A stretch of DNA of 64,000 nt from Martelella sp. NC20 (lineage in GTDB: Bacteria > Pseudomonadota > Alphaproteobacteria > Rhizobiales > Rhizobiaceae). Position numbers and translations under genes: made by a program. Shown here piece by piece: positions 52,772 to 61,582 of this stretch. The stretch spans positions 416,501 through 480,500 of the forward strand of contig NZ_CP054861.1 in assembly GCF_013459645.1 (NCBI RefSeq), written 5' to 3'. Position 1 is the first letter of the stretch, and each line of letters begins with the position of its first letter. The notes under the pieces were generated by a model that worked only from the letters and a program-made list of their open reading frames with translations, was not told the origin of the DNA and did not search any database.

Positions 52772-53220
52772 GCATGGAAGCAACGATCAACGCGATGAGC
52801 CCGCAGGCGCTTGCAGAAGCCTGCGCCAGGGTGATGTGGAACGACGACAACGCCTCTCAGCGCCTGGGCATGCGGCTCGAGCATATCGCGCCCGGCGAGG
52901 CGACATTGTCGATGACGCTGACGGAGGCGATGACCAATGGTCACGGCAATGCTCATGGAGGCTATCTGTTCACGCTTGCCGACAGCGCCTTTGCCTTTGC
53001 CTGCAACACATACAACCAACTGACCGTCGCCCAGCATTGTTCGATCACCTACACCGCTCCGGGCGCGCTCGGCGACCGGTTGACCGCCACCGCGCGCGAA
53101 GTCTCGCGCAAGGGCCGGTCCGGCATCTATGATATAAGCGTGAGCCGGGAGGACGGAACGGTGATTGCCGAGTTTCGCGGCCATTCACGCACCATTAACG
53201 GCACGCTGCTGCCAGCCTGA
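52768..53220 (+). CDS. paaI: Hydroxyphenylacetyl-CoA thioesterase
   Basis: A 150-residue hot-dog thioesterase. NGHGNAHGGYLFTLADSAFAFACN holds the HGG motif and the catalytic Asp of the PaaI type. It hydrolyses dead-end CoA esters that would trap CoA. The ATG at 52768 overlaps the paaG stop (ATGA); an ATG two codons later is also possible. Confidence 0.93.
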   Translation: MSMEATINAMSPQALAEACARVMWNDDNASQRLGMRLEHIAPGEATLSMTLTEAMTNGHGNAHGGYLFTLADSAFAFACNTYNQLTVAQHCSITYTAPGALGDRLTATAREVSRKGRSGIYDISVSREDGTVIAEFRGHSRTINGTLLPA

Positions 53221-53247
53221 GCGGCAGCCGTTTTCGAGGAGGAAACC

Positions 53248-54564
53248 ATGAACGCCATCAACAACCTGAAACCGTCCCGTGAAATCCTCGACCCGATCGA
53301 GGTGGCGAGCCGCGACGAAATCTCGGCGCTTCAGCAAAAGCGCATGACCTGGTCGCTGAACCACGCCTATGAGAACTCGCCGTTCTACCGCAAGCGCTTC
53401 GATGACAACGGCGTGCATCCGTCCGATTTCAGGACGCTTTCCGACCTCGCCAAATTCCCGTTCACGGTCAAGACCGACCTGCGCGACACCTATCCTTTCG
53501 GCATGTTCGCCGTGCCGCGCGAAAATCTCGCCCGCATCCACGCCTCCTCCGGCACGACCGGACGCCCGACCGTTGTCGGCTACACCAAGAACGACATCGA
53601 TGTCTGGGCCGATGTGGTGGCCCGCTCGATCCGCGCTTCGGGCGGGCGCGCCGGCGACATCTGTCACGTGGCCTATGGCTATGGCCTTTTCACCGGCGGG
53701 CTTGGCGCGCATTACGGCGCTGAACGCCTCGGCTGCACAGTGGTTCCGATTTCCGGCGGCATGACCGAGCGTCAGGTGACGCTGATGAGCGACTTCAAGC
53801 CGCAGATCATCATGGTCACGCCCTCCTACATGCTCTCGATCCTCGATGAGTTCCGTCGGCAGGGCGTCGATCCGCGCCAAAGCTCGCTGAAGGTCGGCAT
53901 TTTCGGCGCCGAGCCATGGACCAATGCCATGCGGGCGGAAATCGAGGATGCCTTCGACATGCATGCCGTCGACATTTACGGTCTGTCGGAAATCATGGGA
54001 CCCGGCGTTGCCAATGAATGCGTGGAGACCAAGGACGGACTTCATGTCTGGGAAGACCATTTCTACCCGGAAATCATTGACCCTGCGACGGGCAATGTCC
54101 TGCCGGACGGCGAGATGGGCGAGCTGGTGTTCACCACGCTGACCAAGGAAGGCCTGCCGATGGTGCGTTATCGCACCCGCGACCTCACCCGCATCCTCCC
54201 CGGCACCGCGCGCTCAATGCGCCGCATCGAGAAGATCACTGGCCGTTCCGACGACATGATCATCCTGCGCGGCGTCAACGTCTTTCCGACCCAGATCGAG
54301 GAGATGATCCTGAAATGCAAAGGCCTCAGCCCGCATTTCCAGATCGAGCTGACCCGCAAGGAACGCATGGACGTGATGACCGTTCATGTGGAGTGCACGC
54401 CGGAGCGATCGTCCGAGGAAGCCCGTCAGGCCTCGGCGAAGGAACTGGCGCACCACATCAAGTCGGTCATCGGCGTCTCGACGAAAATAGATATCCGCGA
54501 TCCCGGGAGCGTTGCCCGCTCGGAAGGCAAGGCGAAACGCGTGGTTGACAACCGACCGAAATAA
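53248..54564 (+). CDS. paaK: Phenylacetate-CoA ligase
   Basis: A 438-residue adenylate-forming ligase. The phosphate-binding loop is ASSGTTGRPTVVGYTKND, with AEPWT and YGLSEIMGPGVANEC as further adenylation motifs and RGVNVFPTQIEE near the C-terminal domain. It activates phenylacetate to phenylacetyl-CoA with ATP, the entry step of the pathway. GAGGAGG precedes ATG 53248. Last gene of the paaG-I-K unit. Confidence 0.95.
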   Translation: MNAINNLKPSREILDPIEVASRDEISALQQKRMTWSLNHAYENSPFYRKRFDDNGVHPSDFRTLSDLAKFPFTVKTDLRDTYPFGMFAVPRENLARIHASSGTTGRPTVVGYTKNDIDVWADVVARSIRASGGRAGDICHVAYGYGLFTGGLGAHYGAERLGCTVVPISGGMTERQVTLMSDFKPQIIMVTPSYMLSILDEFRRQGVDPRQSSLKVGIFGAEPWTNAMRAEIEDAFDMHAVDIYGLSEIMGPGVANECVETKDGLHVWEDHFYPEIIDPATGNVLPDGEMGELVFTTLTKEGLPMVRYRTRDLTRILPGTARSMRRIEKITGRSDDMIILRGVNVFPTQIEEMILKCKGLSPHFQIELTRKERMDVMTVHVECTPERSSEEARQASAKELAHHIKSVIGVSTKIDIRDPGSVARSEGKAKRVVDNRPK

Positions 54565-54566
54565 TC

Positions 54567-54580
54567 ACCGGCCGGTTGGT
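54567..54580. promoter_or_regulatory. PaaR-like operator before paaR
   Basis: ACCGGCCGGTTGGT lies 2 bases after the paaK stop. On the minus strand TTGACCAACCGGCCGGT matches the paaN/paaG site TTGACCGACCGGACGGT at 15 of 17 positions. It would allow PaaR autoregulation. Confidence 0.65.
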
Positions 54581-54625
54581 CAAGGGATTAACCGGTGATA
54601 GTGCCGTTTTCACCGGAAAAGTTCC

Positions 54626-54649
54626 AGAAGGGGCGAAATCGCCCCTTCT
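54626..54649 (+). terminator. Hairpin between paaK and paaR
   Basis: AGAAGGGGCG (54626-54635) pairs perfectly with CGCCCCTTCT (54640-54649) around AAAT. It lies 61 bases after paaK and 29 before the paaR start, with no T-run. It may end the paaGIK transcript or sit in the paaR leader. Confidence 0.6.
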
Positions 54650-54678
54650 GCCTGCCCATCAGGAGTTTTGAGAGAACC

Positions 54679-55278
54679 ATGGCGAGAACAAGGGCTAATG
54701 ATTTCGAGGAGAAGCGGCACGGCCTGCTCTTGAATGCCGCCCATGTTTTCGCCACTGAGGGCATGGAAAAGGCCTCGATGGCGCAGATCGCGCGCGAGGC
54801 CGGCGTCTCCAAGGCGCTGCTTTATCACTACTACCCCTCCAAGGGAGCGCTGATCTTCGCGATCATTGCCACGCATCTGGAGTCCCTCGATGCCGCCCTC
54901 GAAACGGCCGACGACCCGAGCCTGGAACACAAGGCAAGGCTTGAGAAGCTGGTGATGACGGTGCTGAACGAATATCGCGGCGCTGATGACCAGCACAAGG
55001 TGCAGCTCAACGCCGCCCCTGCCCTCTCGGACGAACAGGCCAAGCAGATCCGGGCGCTCGAACGCAGCATTGTCGGCCGGTTCTCGGCCATAATTCGCGA
55101 AATCCATCCGGAGCTTGACCGCCCCGAACGTCCCCTGCTCATGCCCGTCACCATGTCGCTCTTCGGTATGATGAACTGGGTCTATATGTGGTTCCGCGAC
55201 GGCGGCAAGATCACGCGCGAAGACTATGCGGCAATGGCCACGACGCTGCTTCTGGAAGGCGTCAAGGCGGTCAGGTAG
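54679..55278 (+). CDS. paaR: TetR-family regulator of phenylacetate catabolism
   Basis: A 199-residue TetR regulator: HTH SMAQIAREAGVSKALLYHYYPSKGALIFAI (about residues 34-63) and a C-terminal TetR_C domain with MPVTMSLFGMMNWVYMWF. In many non-enteric bacteria PaaR (TetR), in place of PaaX (GntR), represses paa genes and is released by phenylacetyl-CoA. Position inside the cluster and the three similar operators support this. ATG 54679 begins the normal TetR N-terminus; the frame is open from 54595. Confidence 0.88.
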   Translation: MARTRANDFEEKRHGLLLNAAHVFATEGMEKASMAQIAREAGVSKALLYHYYPSKGALIFAIIATHLESLDAALETADDPSLEHKARLEKLVMTVLNEYRGADDQHKVQLNAAPALSDEQAKQIRALERSIVGRFSAIIREIHPELDRPERPLLMPVTMSLFGMMNWVYMWFRDGGKITREDYAAMATTLLLEGVKAVR

Positions 55279-55284
55279 CCGCCC

Positions 55285-55893
55285 TCAACCTTTATTCTTG
55301 CGGGCAAACATCAGCGGATCGTAGCGCGGGGCTTCGATCCGGCGACGGTTTTCTTCGACTTGCGCCAGCGGCTCAGCCGGTCGCGTGCGGCCGCGCGCCT
55401 CGAAGGCGAGTTGGCGATAGATATCCGTGCCGCTCTTCTTCCACGCGATTTCCTCTTCGGTGAGCGACCGGATGACCCGTGCCGGATTGCCGTGGGCAAG
55501 CATACCGTCGGGCACGACGAAACCCTGTTTGAGGAATGTCATGGCGCCGATGATGGCGTTTTTGCCGATTTCCACCTCGTCCATGACCACCGCATTCATG
55601 CCGACCATGGCGTTCTCGCCGACCCGGCAGCCATGCAGCACCGCGCCATGGCCGATATGGCCATATCGACCGACCACGACATCGCGATCCGGAAAGGAAT
55701 GACACACGCAGGTCTCCTGAATATTGGATCCCTCATGCATCTCGATCCGGCCGAAATCGCCGCGCAGGACGGCGCCGGCCCCGACAAAGCACTGCGGACC
55801 GACGATCACGTCGCCGATCAGCACGGCGTCCGGGTGAACATAGGCATCCCGATCTATCACCGGCACGATATCGTCATAGGCATAGACCGGCAT
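55285..55893 (-). CDS. paaY: Phenylacetate pathway thioesterase, hexapeptide-repeat protein PaaY
   Basis: A 202-residue left-handed beta-helix protein of the gamma-carbonic-anhydrase-like group. Hexapeptide repeats (VLIGDVIVGPQCFVGAGAVL, VVVGRYGHIGHGAVLHGCRVG) and metal His residues are visible. PaaY acts as a thioesterase preventing build-up of a 2-hydroxycyclohepta-dienyl-carboxyl-CoA by-product. Convergent with paaR (6 bases apart), and 3 bases after paaZ, so it is last in the minus-strand paaJ-to-paaY run. Confidence 0.92.
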   Translation of the reverse strand: MPVYAYDDIVPVIDRDAYVHPDAVLIGDVIVGPQCFVGAGAVLRGDFGRIEMHEGSNIQETCVCHSFPDRDVVVGRYGHIGHGAVLHGCRVGENAMVGMNAVVMDEVEIGKNAIIGAMTFLKQGFVVPDGMLAHGNPARVIRSLTEEEIAWKKSGTDIYRQLAFEARGRTRPAEPLAQVEENRRRIEAPRYDPLMFARKNKG

Positions 55894-55896
55894 GTC

Positions 55897-57978
55897 TCAG
55901 CCCGCCATTTCCGCAAGCGCTTCGGCGGCAAGCGGCCAGGTCCTGGCCACCATGGTCAGCACGTCATATTGGGCGACGACCTCGTCCTTCTGGTTGGTCA
56001 CGCGGCAGTCCCAGCGCACTTCGCCATGGCCGGCATTCTCGCGCGGGTTGATCGCCTTGCAGGTGAGCCGCACCCTGAGACTATCGCCGAAATAGACCGG
56101 CGTGAGGAAGCGCAGATTGTCAACGCCGTAATTGGCAAGCACGGGGCCGGGATCCGGGTCGACGAACAAACCGGCCGCGAATGAGGCGATCAGATAGCCA
56201 TGCGCCACCCGGTCCTCGAAGAAGGGATTGGCCCTGGCCGCGTCGCTGTCCATGTGGGCATAGAAGGTATCGCCGGTGAATTCGGCGAAATGCTCGACAT
56301 CCTCGCGCGTGATCGTGCGGGTCTCAGTCACGACCTGATCGCCGATCTTCAGTTCCTCCAGCGACTTGCGGAAAGGATGCTTGCCGGCCTGGCTCCTCGC
56401 GCCCTCGACCCATTCGCCGGTAATCGCGGCCAGCATGTCCGGCGTGCCCTGGACGGCGGTGCGCTGCATGAAGTGCTTCACCCCGCGCATGCCGCCCATT
56501 TCCTCGCCGCCGCCGGCGCGCCCCGGCCCGCCATGGACCAACGGCGCCAGCGGCGATCCGTGGCCGGTTGAGGTCTTGGCCGAACCGCGATTGCCGATCA
56601 TGACCCGGCCGTGATGGGCGGCAAGTCCGGTGACGATCTCGGCGGCGATGCCGCCGTCATTGGTAAACAGCGAGGAGACCAGCGAACCCTTGCCGCGCTC
56701 GGCAAGCGCCACCGCCTCTTCGGCCTCATCATAGGCCATGACGGTCGCGACCGGCCCGAAGGCTTCCAGATCGTGCACGGCCCTGGCATCGAACGGTCTG
56801 GCGCAGCGCAGAAGAACCGGGCTCATGAACGCGCCGGTTTCCGCGTCTCCCGAAACGAGCGTCACATGATCGGGATCGCCGTAGACAATCTCGCCATCGG
56901 CAAGCAGGCTCGCGACCTTCTCGCGCACGCCGTCGCGGTCGGCAAGCGAAACCAGCGCGCCCATGCGGGCGTTCCCGTCATCCGGCAGGCCGATCGCCGT
57001 CTGTGAAAGGCGTGCGGAAAGCGCCTCGACGACCGCGCCTTCATGGGCGCGCGGCACCAGAATGCGGCGGATGGCGGTGCATTTCTGACCGGCTTTCGAG
57101 GTCATCTCGTTGGCCGCCTCGCGGATGAACAGATCGAATTCCGGCGTGCCCGGTCCGGCGTCGGCGCCGAGGATCGCGGCATTGAGGCTGTCGGCCTCCA
57201 TGTTGAAGCGCACCGCATTTTCGACGATCGCCTTTTGCGTCTTCAGCTTGCGTCCCGTCGTCGCCGATCCGGTGAAGGTAACGACATCCTGACCGTCGAC
57301 ATGATCCAGAAGGTCGCCGGCGCTGCCGCAGACGAGCTGCAGCGCGCCGTCCGGCAGAAGCCCGGTCTCGATGATGGCACGGGCGACGCGTTCGGTGAGA
57401 TAGGCCGTCTGCGAGGCTGGCTTGACGAGGCAAGGCATGCCGGCGATCAGCGCTGGCGCGATCTTTTCCAGCATGCCCCAGACGGGAAAGTTGAACGCGT
57501 TGATATGGATCGCCACGCCCTTCATCGGCGTCAGGATATGCCGGGCGACGAAGCTGCCGTCCTTCGACAGCGGCTCGACATCGCCCTCGCTCAGGATCTT
57601 CGTGTTCGGCAGTTCGCGCCTTGCCTTGGAGGCAAAGGTCAAAAGCGTGCCGATACCGCCATCGATATCCACCCAGCCGTCGCGGCGGGTGGCGCCGGTC
57701 CAGGAGTTCTCGACGTAGAATTCTTCCTTGCGCTCCATCAGCGCCACGCCGACCCCCTTCAGCATCAGCGCGCGCTCGTGGATGGTCATTGCCCGAAGCG
57801 CGCTGCCGCCCTTTTCACGGCCATAGGCCAGCGCGTCCGCGAAGTTCAGCCCGTCCGAGCCGATCAGCGCGATGGTCTTGCCGGTCGCGGCATGGGCAAG
57901 CGGCTTGCCGGCGCCCGATCCCGTCTGCCAGGCGCCGAGCACATAGCTCTCAAGGCGGCGTGCGGCCGTTTCAGTCAT
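55897..57978 (-). CDS. paaZ: Bifunctional oxepin-CoA hydrolase/3-oxo-5,6-dehydrosuberyl-CoA semialdehyde dehydrogenase
   Basis: A 693-residue fusion. The aldehyde dehydrogenase domain (about 1-520) has Glu261 in FNMEADS and Cys300 in GQKCTAIRR; the C-terminal MaoC hydratase domain (about 540-690) has EFTGDTFYAHMDSD with the Asp and His pair, and FFEDRVAHGYLIAS. It opens the oxepin ring and oxidises the resulting aldehyde. AGGAAGG precedes the start. Both active sites look intact. Confidence 0.96.
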   Translation of the reverse strand: MTETAARRLESYVLGAWQTGSGAGKPLAHAATGKTIALIGSDGLNFADALAYGREKGGSALRAMTIHERALMLKGVGVALMERKEEFYVENSWTGATRRDGWVDIDGGIGTLLTFASKARRELPNTKILSEGDVEPLSKDGSFVARHILTPMKGVAIHINAFNFPVWGMLEKIAPALIAGMPCLVKPASQTAYLTERVARAIIETGLLPDGALQLVCGSAGDLLDHVDGQDVVTFTGSATTGRKLKTQKAIVENAVRFNMEADSLNAAILGADAGPGTPEFDLFIREAANEMTSKAGQKCTAIRRILVPRAHEGAVVEALSARLSQTAIGLPDDGNARMGALVSLADRDGVREKVASLLADGEIVYGDPDHVTLVSGDAETGAFMSPVLLRCARPFDARAVHDLEAFGPVATVMAYDEAEEAVALAERGKGSLVSSLFTNDGGIAAEIVTGLAAHHGRVMIGNRGSAKTSTGHGSPLAPLVHGGPGRAGGGEEMGGMRGVKHFMQRTAVQGTPDMLAAITGEWVEGARSQAGKHPFRKSLEELKIGDQVVTETRTITREDVEHFAEFTGDTFYAHMDSDAARANPFFEDRVAHGYLIASFAAGLFVDPDPGPVLANYGVDNLRFLTPVYFGDSLRVRLTCKAINPRENAGHGEVRWDCRVTNQKDEVVAQYDVLTMVARTWPLAAEALAEMAG

Positions 57979-57997
57979 GGGGATATCCTTCCTTCTC

Positions 57998-58029
57998 GGT
58001 CCTGCCGGCCGTTTGTCGGCGACAGGACC
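57998..58029 (-). terminator. Intercistronic hairpin between the PaaA/PaaC-like gene and paaZ
   Basis: GGTCCTG (57998-58004) pairs with CAGGACC (58023-58029), with an inner CCG/CGG helix and a 3-base bulge. It lies in the 75-base gap and could be a processing or stability element. Confidence 0.4.
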
Positions 58030-58053
58030 TCAAAATGTTGAGAGCTGTGGCCG

Positions 58054-58824
58054 TCAGGCCGCGACGGGCGTCTTCAGCCCGCAGTCTTCGAGCATGCTTT
58101 CGGCCTCGCTCCGCCAGCGAGACCTGAGCGCCTCGTTTTCGGTGTGGCGCAGGCCGAAGCGCGACAGCCGGGCAAAGCGTTCGGAGATAGCCGGACCGAA
58201 GGTCTCGGCAACGCGCGGATGCCAGTAGGCGACGGCCGCCGTTGCGGCGTTGTGGCCATCCCCGGTCGAGACAAGCTTGCGCAACCCCTCGAGCCCGAGC
58301 TCCATATGCCGCCTTTCGCGCGGCAGTACCGCACGGATCACCTCGGCATAGGGCGTGTAGGACGCATGGGTCATCTCTTCGAGCTGGATGACGCTCGCAA
58401 GCCCCATCAAGACGTTCATCACCACCGCATCGGTCCAGTCCTCGAAGGGATAGTGGAAGACGGAAAGCCGCATGTCGCCGCCCATCCGGCGCGGATCGAC
58501 CACGGCGTCGCGGGAAAGCCTCGCTGCCCAGCTATGGGCCCGATTGTAAAGCGCCGTATCGGTTCCGAAGTCACCCATCAGATCAAGCACGCGCTCGGCG
58601 TGATCGGCCTTTTCCAGCACGATGCGGCTGGCGGCGATGCGTTCGGAAATGCCGGGCGCCCAGTTGATGGCGGCGGCAAAACCCGCCGAGCCCGCCAGTT
58701 CGCTGTCGACGAAGGAGGACATCATCCGCATCAGTTCCGCGCGGTAGAGCGGCGGAGCGTTGTCCGGCGAGGAAAGCTTGCCGCCTTCCGTCAGATAGTC
58801 GGCAATCGACATGTCATTCGTCAT
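58054..58824 (-). CDS. PaaA/PaaC-like ferritin-fold protein (additional paralogue)
   Basis: A 256-residue helical protein of the phenylacetic acid catabolic family (PaaA/PaaC-like). It keeps several residues at diiron-ligand positions: Glu42 (VDSELAG), Glu71 and His75 (LEKADHAE, spaced one longer than the usual ExxH), Glu150-His153 (EMTH) and Glu170-His173 (ERRH). It is neither the catalytic PaaA (61583) nor PaaC (60432), both present nearby. It overlaps paaE by 11 bases and precedes paaZ. It may be an alternative monooxygenase subunit or an accessory factor; ATG 58824 follows AAGGTGG, ATG 58812 is an alternative. Confidence 0.78.
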   Translation of the reverse strand: MTNDMSIADYLTEGGKLSSPDNAPPLYRAELMRMMSSFVDSELAGSAGFAAAINWAPGISERIAASRIVLEKADHAERVLDLMGDFGTDTALYNRAHSWAARLSRDAVVDPRRMGGDMRLSVFHYPFEDWTDAVVMNVLMGLASVIQLEEMTHASYTPYAEVIRAVLPRERRHMELGLEGLRKLVSTGDGHNAATAAVAYWHPRVAETFGPAISERFARLSRFGLRHTENEALRSRWRSEAESMLEDCGLKTPVAA

Positions 58825-59890
58825 AGCTGATCACCACCTTTTCCGAGAGCGGCAGACACTGGCAGGAAAGCACATAGCCGGCCCTGACCTCGTAATCCTC
58901 CAGCGCGTGATTGGAGATCATCTCGACCTCGCCCTCGATGACCTTGGCGCGGCAGGTCGAGCAGATGCCGCCCTTGCAGGAATAGGGTGCGTCGATATCG
59001 TGGGCGAGCGCGGCGTCGAGCACTGCCGTGCCATCGCGCGGCATGGTGAACGAGCGCGTGGCGCCGTCGAGCGTGATCTGGATTTCCACGCTCTCGCCGG
59101 CGGTCGCGGCCGCCTGCGAAACGACCTTCTGCCTGGCGCGGCCGGGTTGAGAGGACGCAAACAGCTCGAACTTGATCTGCTCGTCCTTCATGCCGTGTTT
59201 CTTCAGCGCCGCGGCGATGGTCAGCATCATCGGCTCCGGCCCGCAGATGAAGGCGGTGTCGACGGAGGGCAGATCGATCCAGAGATCGAAGAAGGCTTCG
59301 AGCTTTTCCTCGTCGATCCGGCCGGTGAAGAGGTCGATCTCCTGGCTGTCGGATTCCAGCACGTGAATGATGGAAAGCCGGCCGAGATAGGTGTTCTTCA
59401 GGTCTTCCAGCTCCTCACGGAACATGATCGACTTGATCTGCCGGTTGGCATAGACGAGCGTGAAGCGCGATCGCGGCTCGCGGGCGAGCACCGTCTTGAC
59501 GATGGACAAGAGCGGCGTGATGCCGGAGCCGCCGGCGAAGCCGAGATAGTCCCTGCCCACCGCAGCGTCGAGCGCGGTGAAGAACTTGCCCATGGGCGGC
59601 ATCGCCTCGATGACGTCACCGGGCTTCAGTTCTTCATTGGCAAAGGTGGAAAAGGCGCCGCCCTCCACGCGCTTGACGCCGACCCTGAGGCAGCCCTCGT
59701 CGAGGCCCGCGCAGATCGAATAGGACCGGCGCACCTCCTCGCCGTCAAACAGACGGCGGAAGGTCAGATACTGGCCTTGCGTAAAGCCGAAGGCGCCCGC
59801 ATCCTCGTCGCGGGGCTTCAGCGTCAGAACCACCGCATCGCTGGTTTCGCGGCGGATATCGGTCACTTCCAGCGGATGAAAACGTGCCAT
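58814..59890 (-). CDS. paaE: Phenylacetyl-CoA epoxidase reductase subunit
   Basis: A 358-residue reductase. The FAD-binding motif is RSYSICAG, the NAD-binding region AGGSGITPLLSI, and the C-terminal plant-type 2Fe-2S site is CKGGICSTCRAKV with the fourth Cys in LSCQC. It passes electrons from NADPH to the PaaABC monooxygenase. ATG 59890 follows GAGGAG; a longer frame to 59941 overlaps paaD. Confidence 0.95.
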   Translation of the reverse strand: MARFHPLEVTDIRRETSDAVVLTLKPRDEDAGAFGFTQGQYLTFRRLFDGEEVRRSYSICAGLDEGCLRVGVKRVEGGAFSTFANEELKPGDVIEAMPPMGKFFTALDAAVGRDYLGFAGGSGITPLLSIVKTVLAREPRSRFTLVYANRQIKSIMFREELEDLKNTYLGRLSIIHVLESDSQEIDLFTGRIDEEKLEAFFDLWIDLPSVDTAFICGPEPMMLTIAAALKKHGMKDEQIKFELFASSQPGRARQKVVSQAAATAGESVEIQITLDGATRSFTMPRDGTAVLDAALAHDIDAPYSCKGGICSTCRAKVIEGEVEMISNHALEDYEVRAGYVLSCQCLPLSEKVVISYDE

Positions 59891-59904
59891 CTGATCACTC
59901 CTCC

Positions 59905-60438
59905 TCAGATACACTTGAAATAGTCGAACGGCTCCAGACAATCCTTGCAGCGCCAGGACGCCTTGCAGGGGGTCGAGCCGAACTGGGAAACCCGTTCCGT
60001 ATTGCCCGAACCGCAGCGCGGACAGGCAATGACAAGATTTGAGCGGCCGGAAAGACGGCCCGCGCGGGCGACAAGCCGTCCATCGGCGGCGGTACCATCG
60101 ATCGGCGGGGCGATGCCGTATTCCCGAAGCTTCTCCCGCGCTTCCCCAGACAAAAAGTCCGTGGTCCAGGGCGGGGAGAGCTGCTGCTCGATCCGGAATT
60201 TCACGATGCCCTTTTCTAAAAGCTTGGCCTCGATTTCCAGATTGATCAGCGAGACGGCCGGGCAGCCGGAATAGGTAGGCGTCACGGTGACGACCAGCGT
60301 CTCGCCGTCATGGCCGACCTTGCGCACGATGCCGAGCTCGGTGATCGAGATCACCGGGATTTCGGGATCGGGCACTTCGGAAAGCCAGCCCATCACCTCT
60401 TCCGGCGAGGCCAGAACGGCGGCTCTCGCGCTCACCAT
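59905..60438 (-). CDS. paaD: Phenylacetyl-CoA epoxidase subunit PaaD
   Basis: A 177-residue protein: an MIP18/DUF59 domain (PDPEIPVISITELGIVRKV; PTYSGCPAVSLI) and a C-terminal zinc-ribbon-like segment with CPRC and CKDC. PaaD is needed for assembly or maturation of the epoxidase iron sites. Its ATG lies inside the last codons of paaC (7-base overlap). Confidence 0.94.
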   Translation of the reverse strand: MVSARAAVLASPEEVMGWLSEVPDPEIPVISITELGIVRKVGHDGETLVVTVTPTYSGCPAVSLINLEIEAKLLEKGIVKFRIEQQLSPPWTTDFLSGEAREKLREYGIAPPIDGTAADGRLVARAGRLSGRSNLVIACPRCGSGNTERVSQFGSTPCKASWRCKDCLEPFDYFKCI

Positions 60439-61268
60439 TCCGCTCCCGGATAGGCCCGCTGCAGGAACTGCAACTCGGCAAGGATGAAGCCCAGATGTTC
60501 CGTATGCCGGCCGGTCTTGCCGCCGGTATGGGCATAGTCGTCTTCCGGCGCTTTCAGCGTCGCTTCGGAAAACACCGAGGCGAGCGTCCGCTCCCATCCG
60601 GCCTTCAGCGTGTCGGGCGCAGGCGCGATGCCGGCATCAGACACCTTGCGGTCGACATCATCGGTGATGAACATCTCGCCGGTATAAGGCCAGAGATAGT
60701 CGAGAGCCTCCTGCATGCGACGGTGACTTTCCTCGGTTCCGTCGCCGAGACGGATCACCAGATCGGCGGAACGCTCGAAGTGATAGGCCGCCTCCTTGAC
60801 CGCCTTCGCCGCGATTTCGGCAACGCGCGGGCTTTTGGATTCCGTCAGTTGTTTCAGCAGCGCGAAATGCCATGTATCGAACAGGAACTGGCGCATCACG
60901 GTCACGCCCATGTCGCCCTTCGGCAGTTCGGTGATCAGCAGATTGCGGAACCTGGCGGCGTCGCGCAGATAGGCGAGATTGTCCGCGCTGCGGCCCTCGC
61001 CTTCCACCTCGCCGGCAAGCCCGAGCCACATCTGGGTGTGGCCGATGAGATCAAGCGCGGTATTGGCGAAGGCGATATCCTCTTCCAGAACCGGCGCGTG
61101 ACCGCACCATTCGGAAACCCGGTGACCGAGCACCAGCGTGGAATCGCCGAGGCGACAGAGCCATTCGAAAAAGGCCGGACGCAGGGTCTCATCGCCGATA
61201 AAGGGGTCAGGCGTTGCCGACACCGGTATCGGCGTGACATTGCCCGTATGTTCGACGGTCGCGGTCAT
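60432..61268 (-). CDS. paaC: Phenylacetyl-CoA epoxidase structural subunit PaaC
   Basis: A 278-residue ferritin-fold subunit; GDSTLVLGHRVSEWCGHAPVLEEDIAFANTALDLIGH and the later EAAYHFERSADLVIRLGDGTEESH are typical of PaaC. It pairs with PaaA and stabilises it without a catalytic iron site. It starts at the stop of paaB (1-base overlap). Confidence 0.95.
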   Translation of the reverse strand: MTATVEHTGNVTPIPVSATPDPFIGDETLRPAFFEWLCRLGDSTLVLGHRVSEWCGHAPVLEEDIAFANTALDLIGHTQMWLGLAGEVEGEGRSADNLAYLRDAARFRNLLITELPKGDMGVTVMRQFLFDTWHFALLKQLTESKSPRVAEIAAKAVKEAAYHFERSADLVIRLGDGTEESHRRMQEALDYLWPYTGEMFITDDVDRKVSDAGIAPAPDTLKAGWERTLASVFSEATLKAPEDDYAHTGGKTGRHTEHLGFILAELQFLQRAYPGAEW

Positions 61269-61552
61269 TACATGTGCCCCACTTCTTCCGGGATATCGAA
61301 GAAGGTCGGGTGACGATAGGCCTTGCTTTCGGCCGGATCGAAGAGCGGGCCCTTTTCCGACGGCGAGGATGCGGTGATATCATTCGACTTCACCACCCAG
61401 ATCGACACGCCTTCCTTGCGACGGGTATAGACATCGCGGGCGTGGCGGATCGCCATTTCGGCGTCAGGCGCGTGCAGGCTGCCGACATGGCGGTGGTTCA
61501 GCCCGTGCTGCCCCCGGATGAAGACTTCATAGAGCGGCCATTCCTTGGACAT
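61268..61552 (-). CDS. paaB: Phenylacetyl-CoA epoxidase subunit PaaB
   Basis: A 94-residue PaaB: WPLYEVFIRGQHGLNHRHVGSLHA and VSIWVVKSNDI are family hallmarks. It bridges PaaAC heterodimers and may contact PaaE. It lies 30 bases after paaA. Confidence 0.95.
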   Translation of the reverse strand: MSKEWPLYEVFIRGQHGLNHRHVGSLHAPDAEMAIRHARDVYTRRKEGVSIWVVKSNDITASSPSEKGPLFDPAESKAYRHPTFFDIPEEVGHM

Positions 61553-61582
61553 GTTTTCCTCCCTTGAGAAACGCTTTCTCGC

